Origin: Calditrichia bacterium
GTDB taxonomy: Bacteria; Calditrichota; Calditrichia; RBG-13-44-9; J075
DNA length: 64,000 bases
Assembly: GCA_028284445.1 (NCBI GenBank)
Contig: JANQRS010000051.1
Coordinates: 62,001 to 126,000, forward strand
Direction of reading: 5' to 3'
Within the stretch, counting starts at the first letter, position 1. Each line of letters opens with the position of its first letter. The notes under the pieces were generated by a model, which was given only the letters and a program-made list of their open reading frames with translations, did no database searches and was not told the DNA's origin. Made by a program: the position numbers and the translations under genes. This document shows positions 27,263 through 36,115 of the stretch, piece by piece.

Positions 27263-27298
27263 GGCGTGCCCCGGGCCGACAGCCTGTGCCGGGACGCC
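27263..27298. promoter_or_regulatory. GC-rich stem-loop in the leader of the LVIVD gene
   Basis: GGCGT at 27263 pairs with ACGCC at 27294, and inside it CCCGG pairs with CCGGG, with two bulged bases, around a loop containing GACAGCCTGT. It ends 26 bases before the ATG at 27324. No riboswitch class that I know fits. It may be an mRNA-stability or control hairpin. Confidence 0.35.
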
Positions 27299-27323
27299 TG
27301 TGAACTTTTGCGGAGGCAGTTAC

Positions 27324-30300
27324 ATGCTATCGTCTGGCAAAATACCAGTCTACCAGTATATTATTACTTTCATCATTTTTTTGGGTTGCTTTTCTTTCGC
27401 ACAAACCGATTCCGAGCGCATTCGCCACCTGAGCCGCTACCAGATTCCCGCTCATCATCTATCCGAAACCTCCATTTTCAGCAATATTCAGATCAACGGA
27501 CTGATCAGCAATGGTGAACAAATCTATATTGGCGGCGAGCATCAGAGCGATACTGCACCCGGCGGTTGGCTGGCCCGCCTGGCCGATCACTCTTCGTGGC
27601 AGCCAACCCTGACAAACGTGTGGACCAGCAGTGACCATCGATTTCAGGAAATGACCTTTTACGGCAGTCATGGATTCGCAGCATTCACGAACGATGACGG
27701 TCACAGCATCGCTTCAATCAACCTGATGCAAAGCGATAGTCCATTTCCCTTTCATGAGGAAAACAGCACCTTGAGCCCAAGCGCAGCCTCATATCTATGG
27801 AGCTCAGGCAGCCGCCTATTTGTCAGCCAGACATCTACCGCGGAGTATCTCTATGTATACGATATTGGGATCCATGGAAGAATCAGCTACCTCGGTAAAC
27901 TGGCGGAAATTCGCCTTGCAGGTGCACTCGCCGGAAATTCGGACTACCTCCTGGTTGCAGCGACAGAAACAAATCAGGCAGACGACCCCCAATATATCCG
28001 CATTTATCATCAAACCGATTCCCTGCCGCAGTACATAGCCACATATGACCAGCTCGACTCCGTAAAAGATATGGTTCTCAACGATACTCTGGTCTATGTC
28101 GCCGACGAGTCGATGTTGCGCGTATTGCTATTCTCTGACAGCAGTTTGAGTGAAGTCGCCACGGTAACCGATGTGACCGCGCCGCAGAGATTGTATTTCG
28201 CCGACAATCTATTATATCTGCTGACCGACAATTCGCTTGAAGTGTTTGATATCTCCAGCGCCATTCCGAACAGGATTGCCTGGCATCCGGTCAGCGACGG
28301 CAGAGCAATAGCGGTACTGAATGATAGAATCTATGTGACGACAGCACCTGACATCATTGACATCTATGAGTTGCGCCCAGCTGACCATTCGTTTACGACC
28401 GATCGAATATGGATCGAATTTCCAACAGCAACCAGCATAGATCCGGAAACCGTTCCGCTCACCTTCATCAACAATGGCACGCGCCGGGTATCTTTCGGCC
28501 AGCTCAAATTCTCCAGCGACTATATCAGCGTCGATAATGACAGCTTTCACCTGGCTGCCGGCCAGGAAATCACTGTTCATCTCAGCGCTGTTGTGGTCAA
28601 CAATCAGCTTGGTCCGCATTTCCTTTCTTACAATCACTATGTAGATGATATTGCCCAGACAGATACCATTGCCATCACCGGCGGCTCTGTGAACGGCACT
28701 GTTCAGTTTTCACACATGGTTGATCCCAAGGCCTATGAAGCGGTTTTTCCCGGGGATACGGCTTATGCAGATATCCAACTGGCGCTCAGTGAGAATGACA
28801 GCGATCTGGTCGTAAGCCACTATCGCAGCCAAAACAACCGTTTTTTTGTGCCGGACCTTGCCACACAGATTGCTACGGATAGTCCGGAAGATCACGTTTT
28901 GCGGGTCGGCTTTGTGCCAGATGCAAGCGGTGAAATTGTCGACACTCTGGAGCTCATCCACAATTACGGCGCACAGACACCACTCAAATTTGTGCTAAGA
29001 GGCATCGGGGTTGATGAACGGGTCACCTTTAGTGCCGATACGGTTCATTTTGCGGATACATTCCTGGGCATCTCGACCGCTGCCAGCGTGATGCTCACAA
29101 ATGAGACCACGCAGCCGCTCGTCGTCGATACGGCAATAGCCGCAGACCCAAATTTCACGGTAGAATTCTTGCCTTTTACGCTAGCAGCGAATAAGGACAC
29201 AACTTTGACACTCGCTTTTCGACCGTCCGATGAAGGCACCTGGGAAAGCACTATTCAGTTTTATTTTAACCAGTCTGCCACGCCGACAAACCTGCCGGTG
29301 CGCGGAACGGCAAATGCCTATCCGGCGAGCAATGTACAGGTCATCAGCGGTCTGCAGAATGGAGATATCATCATCGATATCGCTGCGGAAGAAGATACCA
29401 TATATACCCTTACTGCCGACGGACGGTTCCAGGCCTACGATGTTCGCATAGCAGCGGCGCCCCTTTTGTTGTCGGAAATTGCGCTGGGTCCGAACAAGCG
29501 CTTTATGGAAAAACTGGACGATTGGTTCTATGTCGGTAGCGATCCGGGTGGAATTCAGGTTGTAGAGGTTCTTGAGGCAGCAGCACCGGAAGCCTTAGGC
29601 AGCCTGGATACGCCGGGGCAGTTAAGCAAGCTCTTTTTCTCAGGGCAATATGCCTATCTGGCAGACGGCAGCGGGGTTCATCTATTGCCAACTGTGAATC
29701 CACGCTGGCTGGTGCTGCAAAGCACCTGGTTGACGCCGGGCAGCGCAACAGGGGTAATGGTGACGGACGATTTCCTCTTTATCGCCGATGGGGATAGCGG
29801 CTTGCGGGTGATCGACTACACAAGCTTCTTCTCACCTGTGGAAGCAGGCTATCTGAAACCCGGTATAGCAGTAGAAGATATCGTTGGCAAGGGCGACTAT
29901 GGATATGTGTTGTTGGCCGATCAAAGCATTATGGCCCTTGACCTGAGCGTGCGTTCGGCGCCACAAATCAGCAGCACATTTCAAACGCCCGGCAATCCAC
30001 GTGGGTTACGGCTTGATGGCAGTCGTCTCTATGTCGCCGATGATGATGCAGGTTTGCGGGTAATTGACGTCGCGGATCCCGCAGCTCCTGAGGAGATAGG
30101 CTTTTTTGATTCACCCGGTAAAGCCACTAGCGTTCGCGCCACAGGCGACCAGATCTACCTTGCAGATGATAGCGGCGGCTGGTTCTCCCTGCAGTTTGGT
30201 AATTTCACTGCGATTGAGACACCCGACGCACCCGAAAACGCGCCGGAAGAATTTGCACTGCTACAGAATTTTCCAAACCCGTTTAATCCGAGCACCACCA

Positions 30301-30524
30301 TACGTTTCGAACTTCCTCGCACAGCAGACGTGCGGTTGACGATCTACAATACGCTTGGTGAGGTTGTTCGCCTGGCAGTTAAGGGCCGGCATTCGGCGGG
30401 TGTGCATTCATTTGTTTGGGATGGTCGCAACGACAATGGTCAACAAGTTGCATCCGGCGTATATTTGCTACAAATGCAAGCCGGGGAACAGGTGATGACG
30501 AGGAAGATGGTGCTGTTGAAATGA
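27324..30524 (+). CDS. Secreted LVIVD-repeat protein with HYDIN-like domains and type IX sorting domain
   Basis: A 1066-residue protein beginning at ATG 27324, with GGAGG seven bases upstream; the open frame extends to 26685 but there it is antisense to the sigma gene. It has a signal peptide (YQYIITFIIFLGCFSFA), an N-terminal propeller-like region, two ASH/HYDIN-like immunoglobulin domains in the middle (around 530-770; VTFSADTVHFADTFLG), LVIVD-type propeller repeats (ISTDPGxxRxLxxxGxxxYVAD pattern, around 780-980) and a C-terminal sorting domain (LLQNFPNPFNPSTTIRFEL, VWDGRNDNGQQVASGVYLL). Such proteins are exported and often surface-attached. It is divergent from the TonB-receptor unit. Confidence 0.88.
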   Translation: MLSSGKIPVYQYIITFIIFLGCFSFAQTDSERIRHLSRYQIPAHHLSETSIFSNIQINGLISNGEQIYIGGEHQSDTAPGGWLARLADHSSWQPTLTNVWTSSDHRFQEMTFYGSHGFAAFTNDDGHSIASINLMQSDSPFPFHEENSTLSPSAASYLWSSGSRLFVSQTSTAEYLYVYDIGIHGRISYLGKLAEIRLAGALAGNSDYLLVAATETNQADDPQYIRIYHQTDSLPQYIATYDQLDSVKDMVLNDTLVYVADESMLRVLLFSDSSLSEVATVTDVTAPQRLYFADNLLYLLTDNSLEVFDISSAIPNRIAWHPVSDGRAIAVLNDRIYVTTAPDIIDIYELRPADHSFTTDRIWIEFPTATSIDPETVPLTFINNGTRRVSFGQLKFSSDYISVDNDSFHLAAGQEITVHLSAVVVNNQLGPHFLSYNHYVDDIAQTDTIAITGGSVNGTVQFSHMVDPKAYEAVFPGDTAYADIQLALSENDSDLVVSHYRSQNNRFFVPDLATQIATDSPEDHVLRVGFVPDASGEIVDTLELIHNYGAQTPLKFVLRGIGVDERVTFSADTVHFADTFLGISTAASVMLTNETTQPLVVDTAIAADPNFTVEFLPFTLAANKDTTLTLAFRPSDEGTWESTIQFYFNQSATPTNLPVRGTANAYPASNVQVISGLQNGDIIIDIAAEEDTIYTLTADGRFQAYDVRIAAAPLLLSEIALGPNKRFMEKLDDWFYVGSDPGGIQVVEVLEAAAPEALGSLDTPGQLSKLFFSGQYAYLADGSGVHLLPTVNPRWLVLQSTWLTPGSATGVMVTDDFLFIADGDSGLRVIDYTSFFSPVEAGYLKPGIAVEDIVGKGDYGYVLLADQSIMALDLSVRSAPQISSTFQTPGNPRGLRLDGSRLYVADDDAGLRVIDVADPAAPEEIGFFDSPGKATSVRATGDQIYLADDSGGWFSLQFGNFTAIETPDAPENAPEEFALLQNFPNPFNPSTTIRFELPRTADVRLTIYNTLGEVVRLAVKGRHSAGVHSFVWDGRNDNGQQVASGVYLLQMQAGEQVMTRKMVLLK

Positions 30525-30530
30525 CGAATG

Positions 30531-30705
30531 GACAATGGACAATGGACAATGGACAATGTCTAATGACCAATGTCTAATGACGAATAGGTTCGTTAAGCGT
30601 TGAATCGTTAAGGCATTTCCGGTTTACTGCCCAATCGCTAACTGCTAACGGCTTTTCATTTGTCATTTTTCATTAGACATTGGTCATTGTTCATTAGACA
30701 TTGTC
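30531..30705. terminator. Word repeats forming a long inverted repeat between convergent genes
   Basis: Four tandem copies of GACAATG (30531-30558) run into a left arm (about 30552-30585) that is almost fully complementary to 30670-30705; for example AATGACCAATGTCTAATGA pairs exactly with TCATTAGACATTGGTCATT. It lies between the stop of the LVIVD gene (30524) and the stop of the convergent DUF2071 gene (30719), the place for a bidirectional terminator. Confidence 0.75.
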
Positions 30706-30718
30706 TATTGGTCATTCA

Positions 30719-31465
30719 TCATTTAATCCTCCGGCCACTGCGAACCGTTACCGCTGAACCTTCTGCGACAAAGGCCGATGCCGGGGGGCGGGACAAAGCG
30801 TCTACAAAAACCGGGTCATAATTTAAGGCAACGTTGCAATCGAAACGCGCTTCGAGGGCTTGCCAGACCCGCCACTGCGGGTGCTCAACCTGGTATTCAA
30901 CTGTGCCACCATCACGTTGAGCGGCGTAGCCCCAATAATGCTCCGTGATAAATTCTTCTTCCGAACCAGGCGCCGGTAAATAAGCCTTGTCCTGATCAAA
31001 CTTTGCGAAGAGGCCATTCCACTTCCACCAGTAACGCCACTCATAATGCACCAGGCCTTGTGGTTTTCCAGGCGGTACCAGGATTTTCGAACGCATGGTG
31101 CGACGCACATATTTTTCGTTGTATACGACTCGCGCTATCGTTGAAATGGCAATCTTCGGCACAATTTCTTTCACAAAAACAACCCCGCGACGAACCTCAT
31201 CGCCATGTTCGCGACGCACGTAGAAACGCAGGTTGATTTCATCGAAGTGGCGATGAAACGGGATAATTATGCCCTTCAGGCGCGTGTCCTGAAAGAAGAA
31301 GCCAACCATACTGACAATTGTGCGTCCATTCCATTGATCCAGTTCTGTTCCGGCAGGCACGTACGGCTGCAGGATTTCCGGGTCAATATCATAATTCATC
31401 ATCAACAGATAACGCCAGCGGGCGGTGAGAAAACTTGGGGCTTCTTTTTCTGCGGTCATGACCAT
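30719..31465 (-). CDS. DUF2071 (YqjF-like) protein
   Basis: A 248-residue soluble protein that fits the DUF2071/YqjF family: FLTARWRYLLMMNYDIDPE at the start, LQPYVPAGTELDQWNGRTIV, FRLNLRFYVRR-type strand (INLRFYVRREHGDEVRRG), and EHYWGYAAQRDGGTVEYQV near the C-terminus. The family has an acetoacetate-decarboxylase-like beta fold but no proven function. The ATG at 31465 has GGAAA eight bases upstream; ATG 31459 is the alternative. No operon partner is evident. Confidence 0.85.
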   Translation of the reverse strand: MVMTAEKEAPSFLTARWRYLLMMNYDIDPEILQPYVPAGTELDQWNGRTIVSMVGFFFQDTRLKGIIIPFHRHFDEINLRFYVRREHGDEVRRGVVFVKEIVPKIAISTIARVVYNEKYVRRTMRSKILVPPGKPQGLVHYEWRYWWKWNGLFAKFDQDKAYLPAPGSEEEFITEHYWGYAAQRDGGTVEYQVEHPQWRVWQALEARFDCNVALNYDPVFVDALSRPPASAFVAEGSAVTVRSGRRIK

Positions 31466-31505
31466 CGTTCGATTTCCAAAAGTCGATTATTGAGCATGCA
31501 AGGTA

Positions 31506-31541
31506 GGTGCTATGAAAACCTCTGCGTTCGAGGATAGCACC
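31506..31541. other. Stem-loop between the OLD-like gene and the DUF2071 gene
   Basis: GGTGCTAT (31506-31513) pairs exactly with ATAGCACC (31534-31541), and an inner CCTC/GAGG stem flanks a seven-base loop. No T-run follows on the minus strand, so terminator function is uncertain. The hairpin may lie in the DUF2071 leader. Confidence 0.4.
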
Positions 31542-31666
31542 CTATTCTCTCAGACTTTCATCCCAAAAACAGCCGATCCAGGTCATGTCAGCGAATGCAA
31601 GACGGCGGTTGAGTGTCTAAATTTCCATACCATCAATCAAAGATAGCAACTTTGGCCAATCGTCAT

Positions 31667-33193
31667 CTAAATCTGCTGTTCTCTTAAATCTGCGTCAATT
31701 CTGTAAACAAAATCCAGCAAGTCAGTATCCTTGATATCTACAATTGACATCCTGGCAAAAATTTGGCCGATTTTTGACTTTATACTTTTGCCCTTCTTAG
31801 CAAATCCCAATTGATTATCTACCTTTTTCATAGGGTCTAATTGGCGAATTTCACTAGGTATTTGTCGTGGAAAAACACTTCTGATCGCGGGCAAAATCGC
31901 ATAGTTTTCGATCGAGTAACGCTTCAAACGAATGGCTGGAATCTCATATTTTTCGCATTGTTTCAAGAAACGAGTTCGAGCCTTGGAGCTACCGGGATCA
32001 TTGTCCACGATTGCATAGACGTTGCGCGTCTCGCTAAACACGCTCATGTCTAGGTGTTGCATAATATCGCCACCAAGAGGCCAAAATCGAATATTGTATC
32101 GTTCCGTAAGGTCAATCCAACGTAATATTTGACGCAAAGCATCAATATCAGTCGGCCCTTCCGTCAAAATTATCGCGTCGGAAACAAGGTTTTCGGCAAC
32201 AGAGTAGCCTAAATCTGCAATTATTTGGGACTTGCTTGTATGATCATTTATTCTTACTTGGCCATTATTTTGCACGTAAAATACACGATCAACAGATAAA
32301 GTATCTAAGAAAACTGATGAATGCGTTGACAGAAAAAATTGACGATTCGATGTTGCTTTTAGTACATTCAGCAACTTTTTCTGGTAACTCGCATGGAGAT
32401 GATTTTCTGGCTCCTCAATGAAAATAAATGAAGCATCAGTATCAATAACCAAAGACAAAATGATAAGTACGTCGGACAGCCCTAATCCGCAATCATCTGC
32501 ATTTAACCATTGACCATCATTGCCATAAAAGAGAGTTAGATTATTTTCCTTATCAGGATGAATTGTAAAAGACAATCCAGTAACATCACGAAATAAATCA
32601 TAAATTTTTGAGAATTTTGCGTAGGCTACTGAACGTAGGTCTTGATTTTTGAGAAAAAAAAGTCGATTTAATATCCCGTCACCGTTTTCATGCATTTGTT
32701 CCGCAAAATTTAGCCGAATAGTCGACTGAAGTCGACGCTTTGGAGGAATCAAGAGTGGTCTATAAGAGCTTATAAGCTGCGAAAAAAAAACGTCTAAAAT
32801 TCTATTGAAATCAAAAAGACCGTTTCGCCGAAACCTTTGAAGAGGCGTTCCTTCCATTGATGTATATAGGTAGTCAATAATTTCTCCCTTTTCATCGAAA
32901 TACCAAACAACATTGGTATCAACGAGTTGGTCCACAACTTCTTTAAACCAAGCTTTGCTATTTGATGGAGCAGGATTGGAATAGCGGAGCGCTTCATCCT
33001 CAAACAAACTAAGCAGGTGGGCTGCACGGCTTATTCGCTTACCGACACCGTGGCTACCAGAATTTGATAACGCTTCAAAAATAGATGTCTTGCCACTGTT
33101 ATTCCGACCACAAAGTACGTTGATTTTACCAAGCTCAGAAATTTTCAGACTGGTTATCGCTTTATGATTCTTAGCCTTCAAATATTCAATCAA
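31667..33193 (-). CDS. OLD-family-like ATPase with TOPRIM nuclease domain
   Basis: A 508-residue protein. The N-terminal ABC-type ATPase has Walker A GRNNSGKT (residues 29-36), signature-like DCGLGLSDVL, Walker B SFIFIEEPENHLH and the H-loop FFLSTHSSVFLD. A TOPRIM domain follows, with the acid triad in ILTEGPTDIDAL and YAIVDNDPG, then an RYSIENYA block typical of OLD-like nucleases. OLD proteins are ATP-driven DNases; many are phage-defence genes. The start is TTG at 33193 with GAGG seven bases upstream. The gene is clearly richer in A/T than its neighbours, a sign of transfer. No UvrD-like helicase (GajB) or reverse transcriptase is next to it, so it may act alone. Confidence 0.87.
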   Translation of the reverse strand: MIEYLKAKNHKAITSLKISELGKINVLCGRNNSGKTSIFEALSNSGSHGVGKRISRAAHLLSLFEDEALRYSNPAPSNSKAWFKEVVDQLVDTNVVWYFDEKGEIIDYLYTSMEGTPLQRFRRNGLFDFNRILDVFFSQLISSYRPLLIPPKRRLQSTIRLNFAEQMHENGDGILNRLFFLKNQDLRSVAYAKFSKIYDLFRDVTGLSFTIHPDKENNLTLFYGNDGQWLNADDCGLGLSDVLIILSLVIDTDASFIFIEEPENHLHASYQKKLLNVLKATSNRQFFLSTHSSVFLDTLSVDRVFYVQNNGQVRINDHTSKSQIIADLGYSVAENLVSDAIILTEGPTDIDALRQILRWIDLTERYNIRFWPLGGDIMQHLDMSVFSETRNVYAIVDNDPGSSKARTRFLKQCEKYEIPAIRLKRYSIENYAILPAIRSVFPRQIPSEIRQLDPMKKVDNQLGFAKKGKSIKSKIGQIFARMSIVDIKDTDLLDFVYRIDADLREQQI

Positions 33194-33321
33194 AGAAATG
33201 CCTCTTTTTCATTACTCCATATCCCAACTCATTTGTGGAACTTATCGGCTTCCACTTCATTGCTCTCACAAAATTAAGACTTCGTATCTCTTACATACGT
33301 CGCTCCTTATCACAAAGCACA

Positions 33322-34353
33322 TCAATTAGCAAATTGGTTTACCTTGAACATCTTCACCGACCCGGCCCCGCTAAAGTCGGAGCGGCGTTCGATCATACCG
33401 GTTTCCAGGTTCTGCTGGTAAATTTCCATTCCGCTACCGGAATAGTCATCATACAGAAAGGCGATTTGATGCGCGTTAATCCAGCGCGGCATGAAATGCG
33501 AATTTGGAAGTATTGAAACCTGCTCGCGCGAGTGACTGGCTACATCCAGTATGAACAGCTTTCGCACACCGTCTTCGCCGGCACTGGCAAAAAGCAGTGA
33601 TTGACCATCCGGCGACCAGCGTGGATCGCCACCGGCAGCGATATAGTCTACCCGATGCGCGGCAAGATCGACAATGGCAAAATAGGCGCTATCGTTTCGG
33701 GCGTCTAGAGCGAGATAGCGTTCATCCGGTGACCAACGCAAGCGACCGGTATAATGAATGTCCAAAAGAGGCGGCAATCGATAATACTCGCTACCGTCCG
33801 AACGAACCAGGCCAATAATAGGTGTGGTCGTAAATGTCCAGAAAGCGATCCTTTGACCGCTGCCTGCAAAGACAGGAATTTGCAATATTCCCACATCCGC
33901 CAGTAGCGGCTCGACTAAACCGCTATTAACATCCAGCAACCTCATGCGACTTCCGGAGGCGAATAGGATGGCGTTTAATGCTGGATGAAAATGAATATCC
34001 GGTTCAACCAAGCCGGGATATTGATGTAGTAGAACAATATTACCATCAGCTTCTCGGGCGTAAAACTCGGTAGCATCTGACTTTTCGATACAGAAATAGA
34101 GCGTGCCATCTGCGTTATTCCAGGTAAACGCAACCACATGCTCTTCTACGGCGGTAATTGGAATGCTTTTGTCAGATTCATCTTTCAGGTAGTGTAAGCC
34201 AATGTTGACGTTATCAGCAGGCTGATTAAGAAAGGCAATCGCGGGCGTCGATTCGACGGGCGTCTCAGGGGGGTCAACAATTTGGGTTTGGCAAGCAGAG
34301 GCAACCAAGAGAAGACCGGCGATGCATATTGCGCTAATTTTTCTTACAAACAT
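33322..34353 (-). CDS. Lipoprotein with WD40/TolB-like beta-propeller repeats
   Basis: A 343-residue lipoprotein starting at ATG 34353, with AGGAG seven bases upstream; the signal peptide ends LLLVASAC. The body has PD40-type repeats, for example LRWSPDERYLALDARND, PRWSPDGQSLLFASAG and MPRWINAHQIAFLYDD, which form a TolB-like propeller. Such lipoproteins are usually envelope scaffolds and have no known catalysis. The gene overlaps the end of the methyltransferase gene by about 18 bp, suggesting translational coupling. Confidence 0.85.
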   Translation of the reverse strand: MFVRKISAICIAGLLLVASACQTQIVDPPETPVESTPAIAFLNQPADNVNIGLHYLKDESDKSIPITAVEEHVVAFTWNNADGTLYFCIEKSDATEFYAREADGNIVLLHQYPGLVEPDIHFHPALNAILFASGSRMRLLDVNSGLVEPLLADVGILQIPVFAGSGQRIAFWTFTTTPIIGLVRSDGSEYYRLPPLLDIHYTGRLRWSPDERYLALDARNDSAYFAIVDLAAHRVDYIAAGGDPRWSPDGQSLLFASAGEDGVRKLFILDVASHSREQVSILPNSHFMPRWINAHQIAFLYDDYSGSGMEIYQQNLETGMIERRSDFSGAGSVKMFKVNQFAN

Positions 34354-35086
34354 AAATTTCTCCTGCAGCCGGAGTAATACCCATCTGCTCAATTTCTTGC
34401 GGATCGAGAAAATCTCCGGCGCGAATGACTTCTACCCGAAAGCCTGCTTCTCGAAGGCGATCAACATAATCCGGACCATACTCCCTTACATGATCTTCCT
34501 GCCCAAACCGCCGCAGACGCTCAGCTGGATCGGTTACCGATGGATCTTCATGGGTTTTATCCGTAGTGATCGGCACCAAAATCACCGCCCAGCCATCCGG
34601 TTTCAAGACCCGCCTGAATTCACGCATCGCCAGGCGATCATCCGGCACATGCTCCAACACATGGCTGCAATAAATGATATCAAAAGTATTGTCCGCATAT
34701 TGAATAGCGGTGATATCCATCGCAATATCGACACCTTTTCCGTTAAGATCGGCGGTCAGGTAACCGGAACCGATATTTTTTTTAAGGATTTTACGAAACA
34801 TTGTCTCCGGCGCCACATGCAGCATTTGACGGTCGCTCCCGTCGAAGAGATTCGAGCAGCGCTGAAAATAAAGCCAGGCTAGTCGATGACGCTCCAAAGA
34901 ATGGCAATAAACGCAAGCGGCATCCTTGCGATGCGACAATCCGAAAGTAGCAAAATGACTGGCCTCTTTCTCACAAACCGGACAGAATCTATCGGCCCCG
35001 CGGTATTGCCAGCGACGAAGCACAGAGCGGGCCTCCCGCAAGGCTTCCTTTACCTGCCAGGGCATCTTGTTTATCAGGTTTTTCAA
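34334..35086 (-). CDS. Class I SAM-dependent methyltransferase with Zn-ribbon-like N-terminus
   Basis: A 250-residue protein with a methyltransferase type 11 domain: LHVAPETMFRKIL in place of the usual glycine-rich motif I, YLTADLNGKGVDIAMD, and motif post-I/II region DIIYCSHVLEHVPDDRLAM with RVLKPDGWAVILVP. Before it lies a four-cysteine cluster (FCPVC and CVYCHS) resembling a small zinc ribbon. The C-terminus has a YGPDYVDRLREAGFRVEVI block. The apparent start is TTG at 35086; ATG 35065 is possible. The substrate is unknown; the same layout is common in sugar or lipid methyltransferases of surface loci. Confidence 0.82.
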   Translation of the reverse strand: MKNLINKMPWQVKEALREARSVLRRWQYRGADRFCPVCEKEASHFATFGLSHRKDAACVYCHSLERHRLAWLYFQRCSNLFDGSDRQMLHVAPETMFRKILKKNIGSGYLTADLNGKGVDIAMDITAIQYADNTFDIIYCSHVLEHVPDDRLAMREFRRVLKPDGWAVILVPITTDKTHEDPSVTDPAERLRRFGQEDHVREYGPDYVDRLREAGFRVEVIRAGDFLDPQEIEQMGITPAAGEIYVCKKN

Positions 35087-35270
35087 TGCACAAATGCAGC
35101 GTTGTATGATTTTTCTTACAACCGTATGCGAAGGTATACGGCCACATTAATTCCGACAAAACGATAACAACAATATAAACAAAGATATACGCGCATCAAG
35201 CGATTTTGGCATCAGGCTTGCGAATATTCAGAACGGGACGGACATAAGTTTACTTTTCAAGGGGTTAGAG

Positions 35271-35861
35271 ATGAAAACCATATCAACGATAATTTTCGTA
35301 TCCGTACTATTTCTTTTTGCTCTTAGCCTGCAATCATGCGCACACAAAACTGCATCACACTATAATCAGCACATCGGGCCAAATCATACAGCAACAACCG
35401 GTTCTTTGCCAGAAACTACCGCTGAACTTAGCGCCTCATTCAAAAATATCACACTCACACTGAATAGTGGCGAAGCGTTTAAGGCACAGTTATACGCTCA
35501 TAGCCAAAGGGAGTATTTATTGGTTTCGCCAACCGGTCAGGAGCTCCAGATAGACCCCGCAAATATTGTAGCAATTGAACTGAATCGCAAGATCCGCTGG
35601 GGACGCGGACTGAGTGTGGGTGCTGCAAGCGGTGCAACGGTAGGAGCAATCCAGGGATATCGCCTTGGCAATGATGCCAGCGGCTTTTTCCGCTTTACGG
35701 CGCAAGAAAAGGCAATAGTACATGGTATAGTTTGGGGCATTGGCGGCGCGGCAGTCGGAACAACGATCGCAATGATACGCGGAAAAGATTCGACATACGA
35801 CATAAGCGAGAAAACAACACCCGATAAACATGCCTTCTTTGCAAGGCTTGCGAAAGAATAA
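35271..35861 (+). CDS. Lipoprotein with glycine-zipper region
   Basis: A 196-residue lipoprotein with signal peptide ending FALSLQSC, so Cys23 should be lipidated. The middle has a small beta domain (ITLTLNSGEAFKAQLYAH, LVSPTGQELQIDPANIVAIE), then two glycine-zipper-like hydrophobic stretches (LSVGAASGATVGAIQGYR and IVWGIGGAAVGTTIAMIRG). Such zippers insert or pack in membranes. I do not recognise a named family. It stands alone on the plus strand and is followed by the second copy of the CATCCCCCTG hairpin. Confidence 0.75.
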   Translation: MKTISTIIFVSVLFLFALSLQSCAHKTASHYNQHIGPNHTATTGSLPETTAELSASFKNITLTLNSGEAFKAQLYAHSQREYLLVSPTGQELQIDPANIVAIELNRKIRWGRGLSVGAASGATVGAIQGYRLGNDASGFFRFTAQEKAIVHGIVWGIGGAAVGTTIAMIRGKDSTYDISEKTTPDKHAFFARLAKE

Positions 35862-35986
35862 ATAATTCTAAGGAGCTGGGTGATCACCTTTGTCGCCGGT
35901 ACTAGTTAGCGAAGAACAGGCAGGCCTAGCAGCCAGGTTCATTTTTGTTGACTGCATTCATGAATGTTCATTTCGGCAATAAACCA

Positions 35987-36040
35987 ACATCCCCCTGTCT
36001 CCCTTCCCTTACTTAAATGAGAAGTGATTCAGGGGGATGT
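35987..36040. terminator. Hairpin with the same stem as the one at 13906
   Basis: ACATCCCCCTG at 35987-35997 pairs exactly with CAGGGGGATGT at 36030-36040, over a 32-base loop. The stem is identical to the inner stem at 13906-13960. Both lie after a lone plus-strand gene facing a minus-strand gene, so this is a repeated bidirectional terminator element. Confidence 0.7.
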
Positions 36041-36115
36041 CTAGTCTGTATCTCCGCCGTCAGACGAAAACGGAGACATCATACATCTCCGAGGGCCATT
36101 CCGCTCAGGCAGCAA

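Noticed and set aside
26685..27323. A 213-codon upstream extension of the LVIVD gene frame
   Set aside because: It is antisense to the ECF sigma gene, and the real start at 27324 has a ribosome site and signal peptide.
27250..27323. Cyclic-di-GMP riboswitch before the LVIVD gene
   Set aside because: Only a single hairpin is present; the GEMM core motifs and tetraloop receptor are missing.
31667..33193. Gabija, PARIS or retron system
   Set aside because: No helicase, separate TOPRIM partner or reverse transcriptase is next to the gene; only a single OLD-like gene can be supported.
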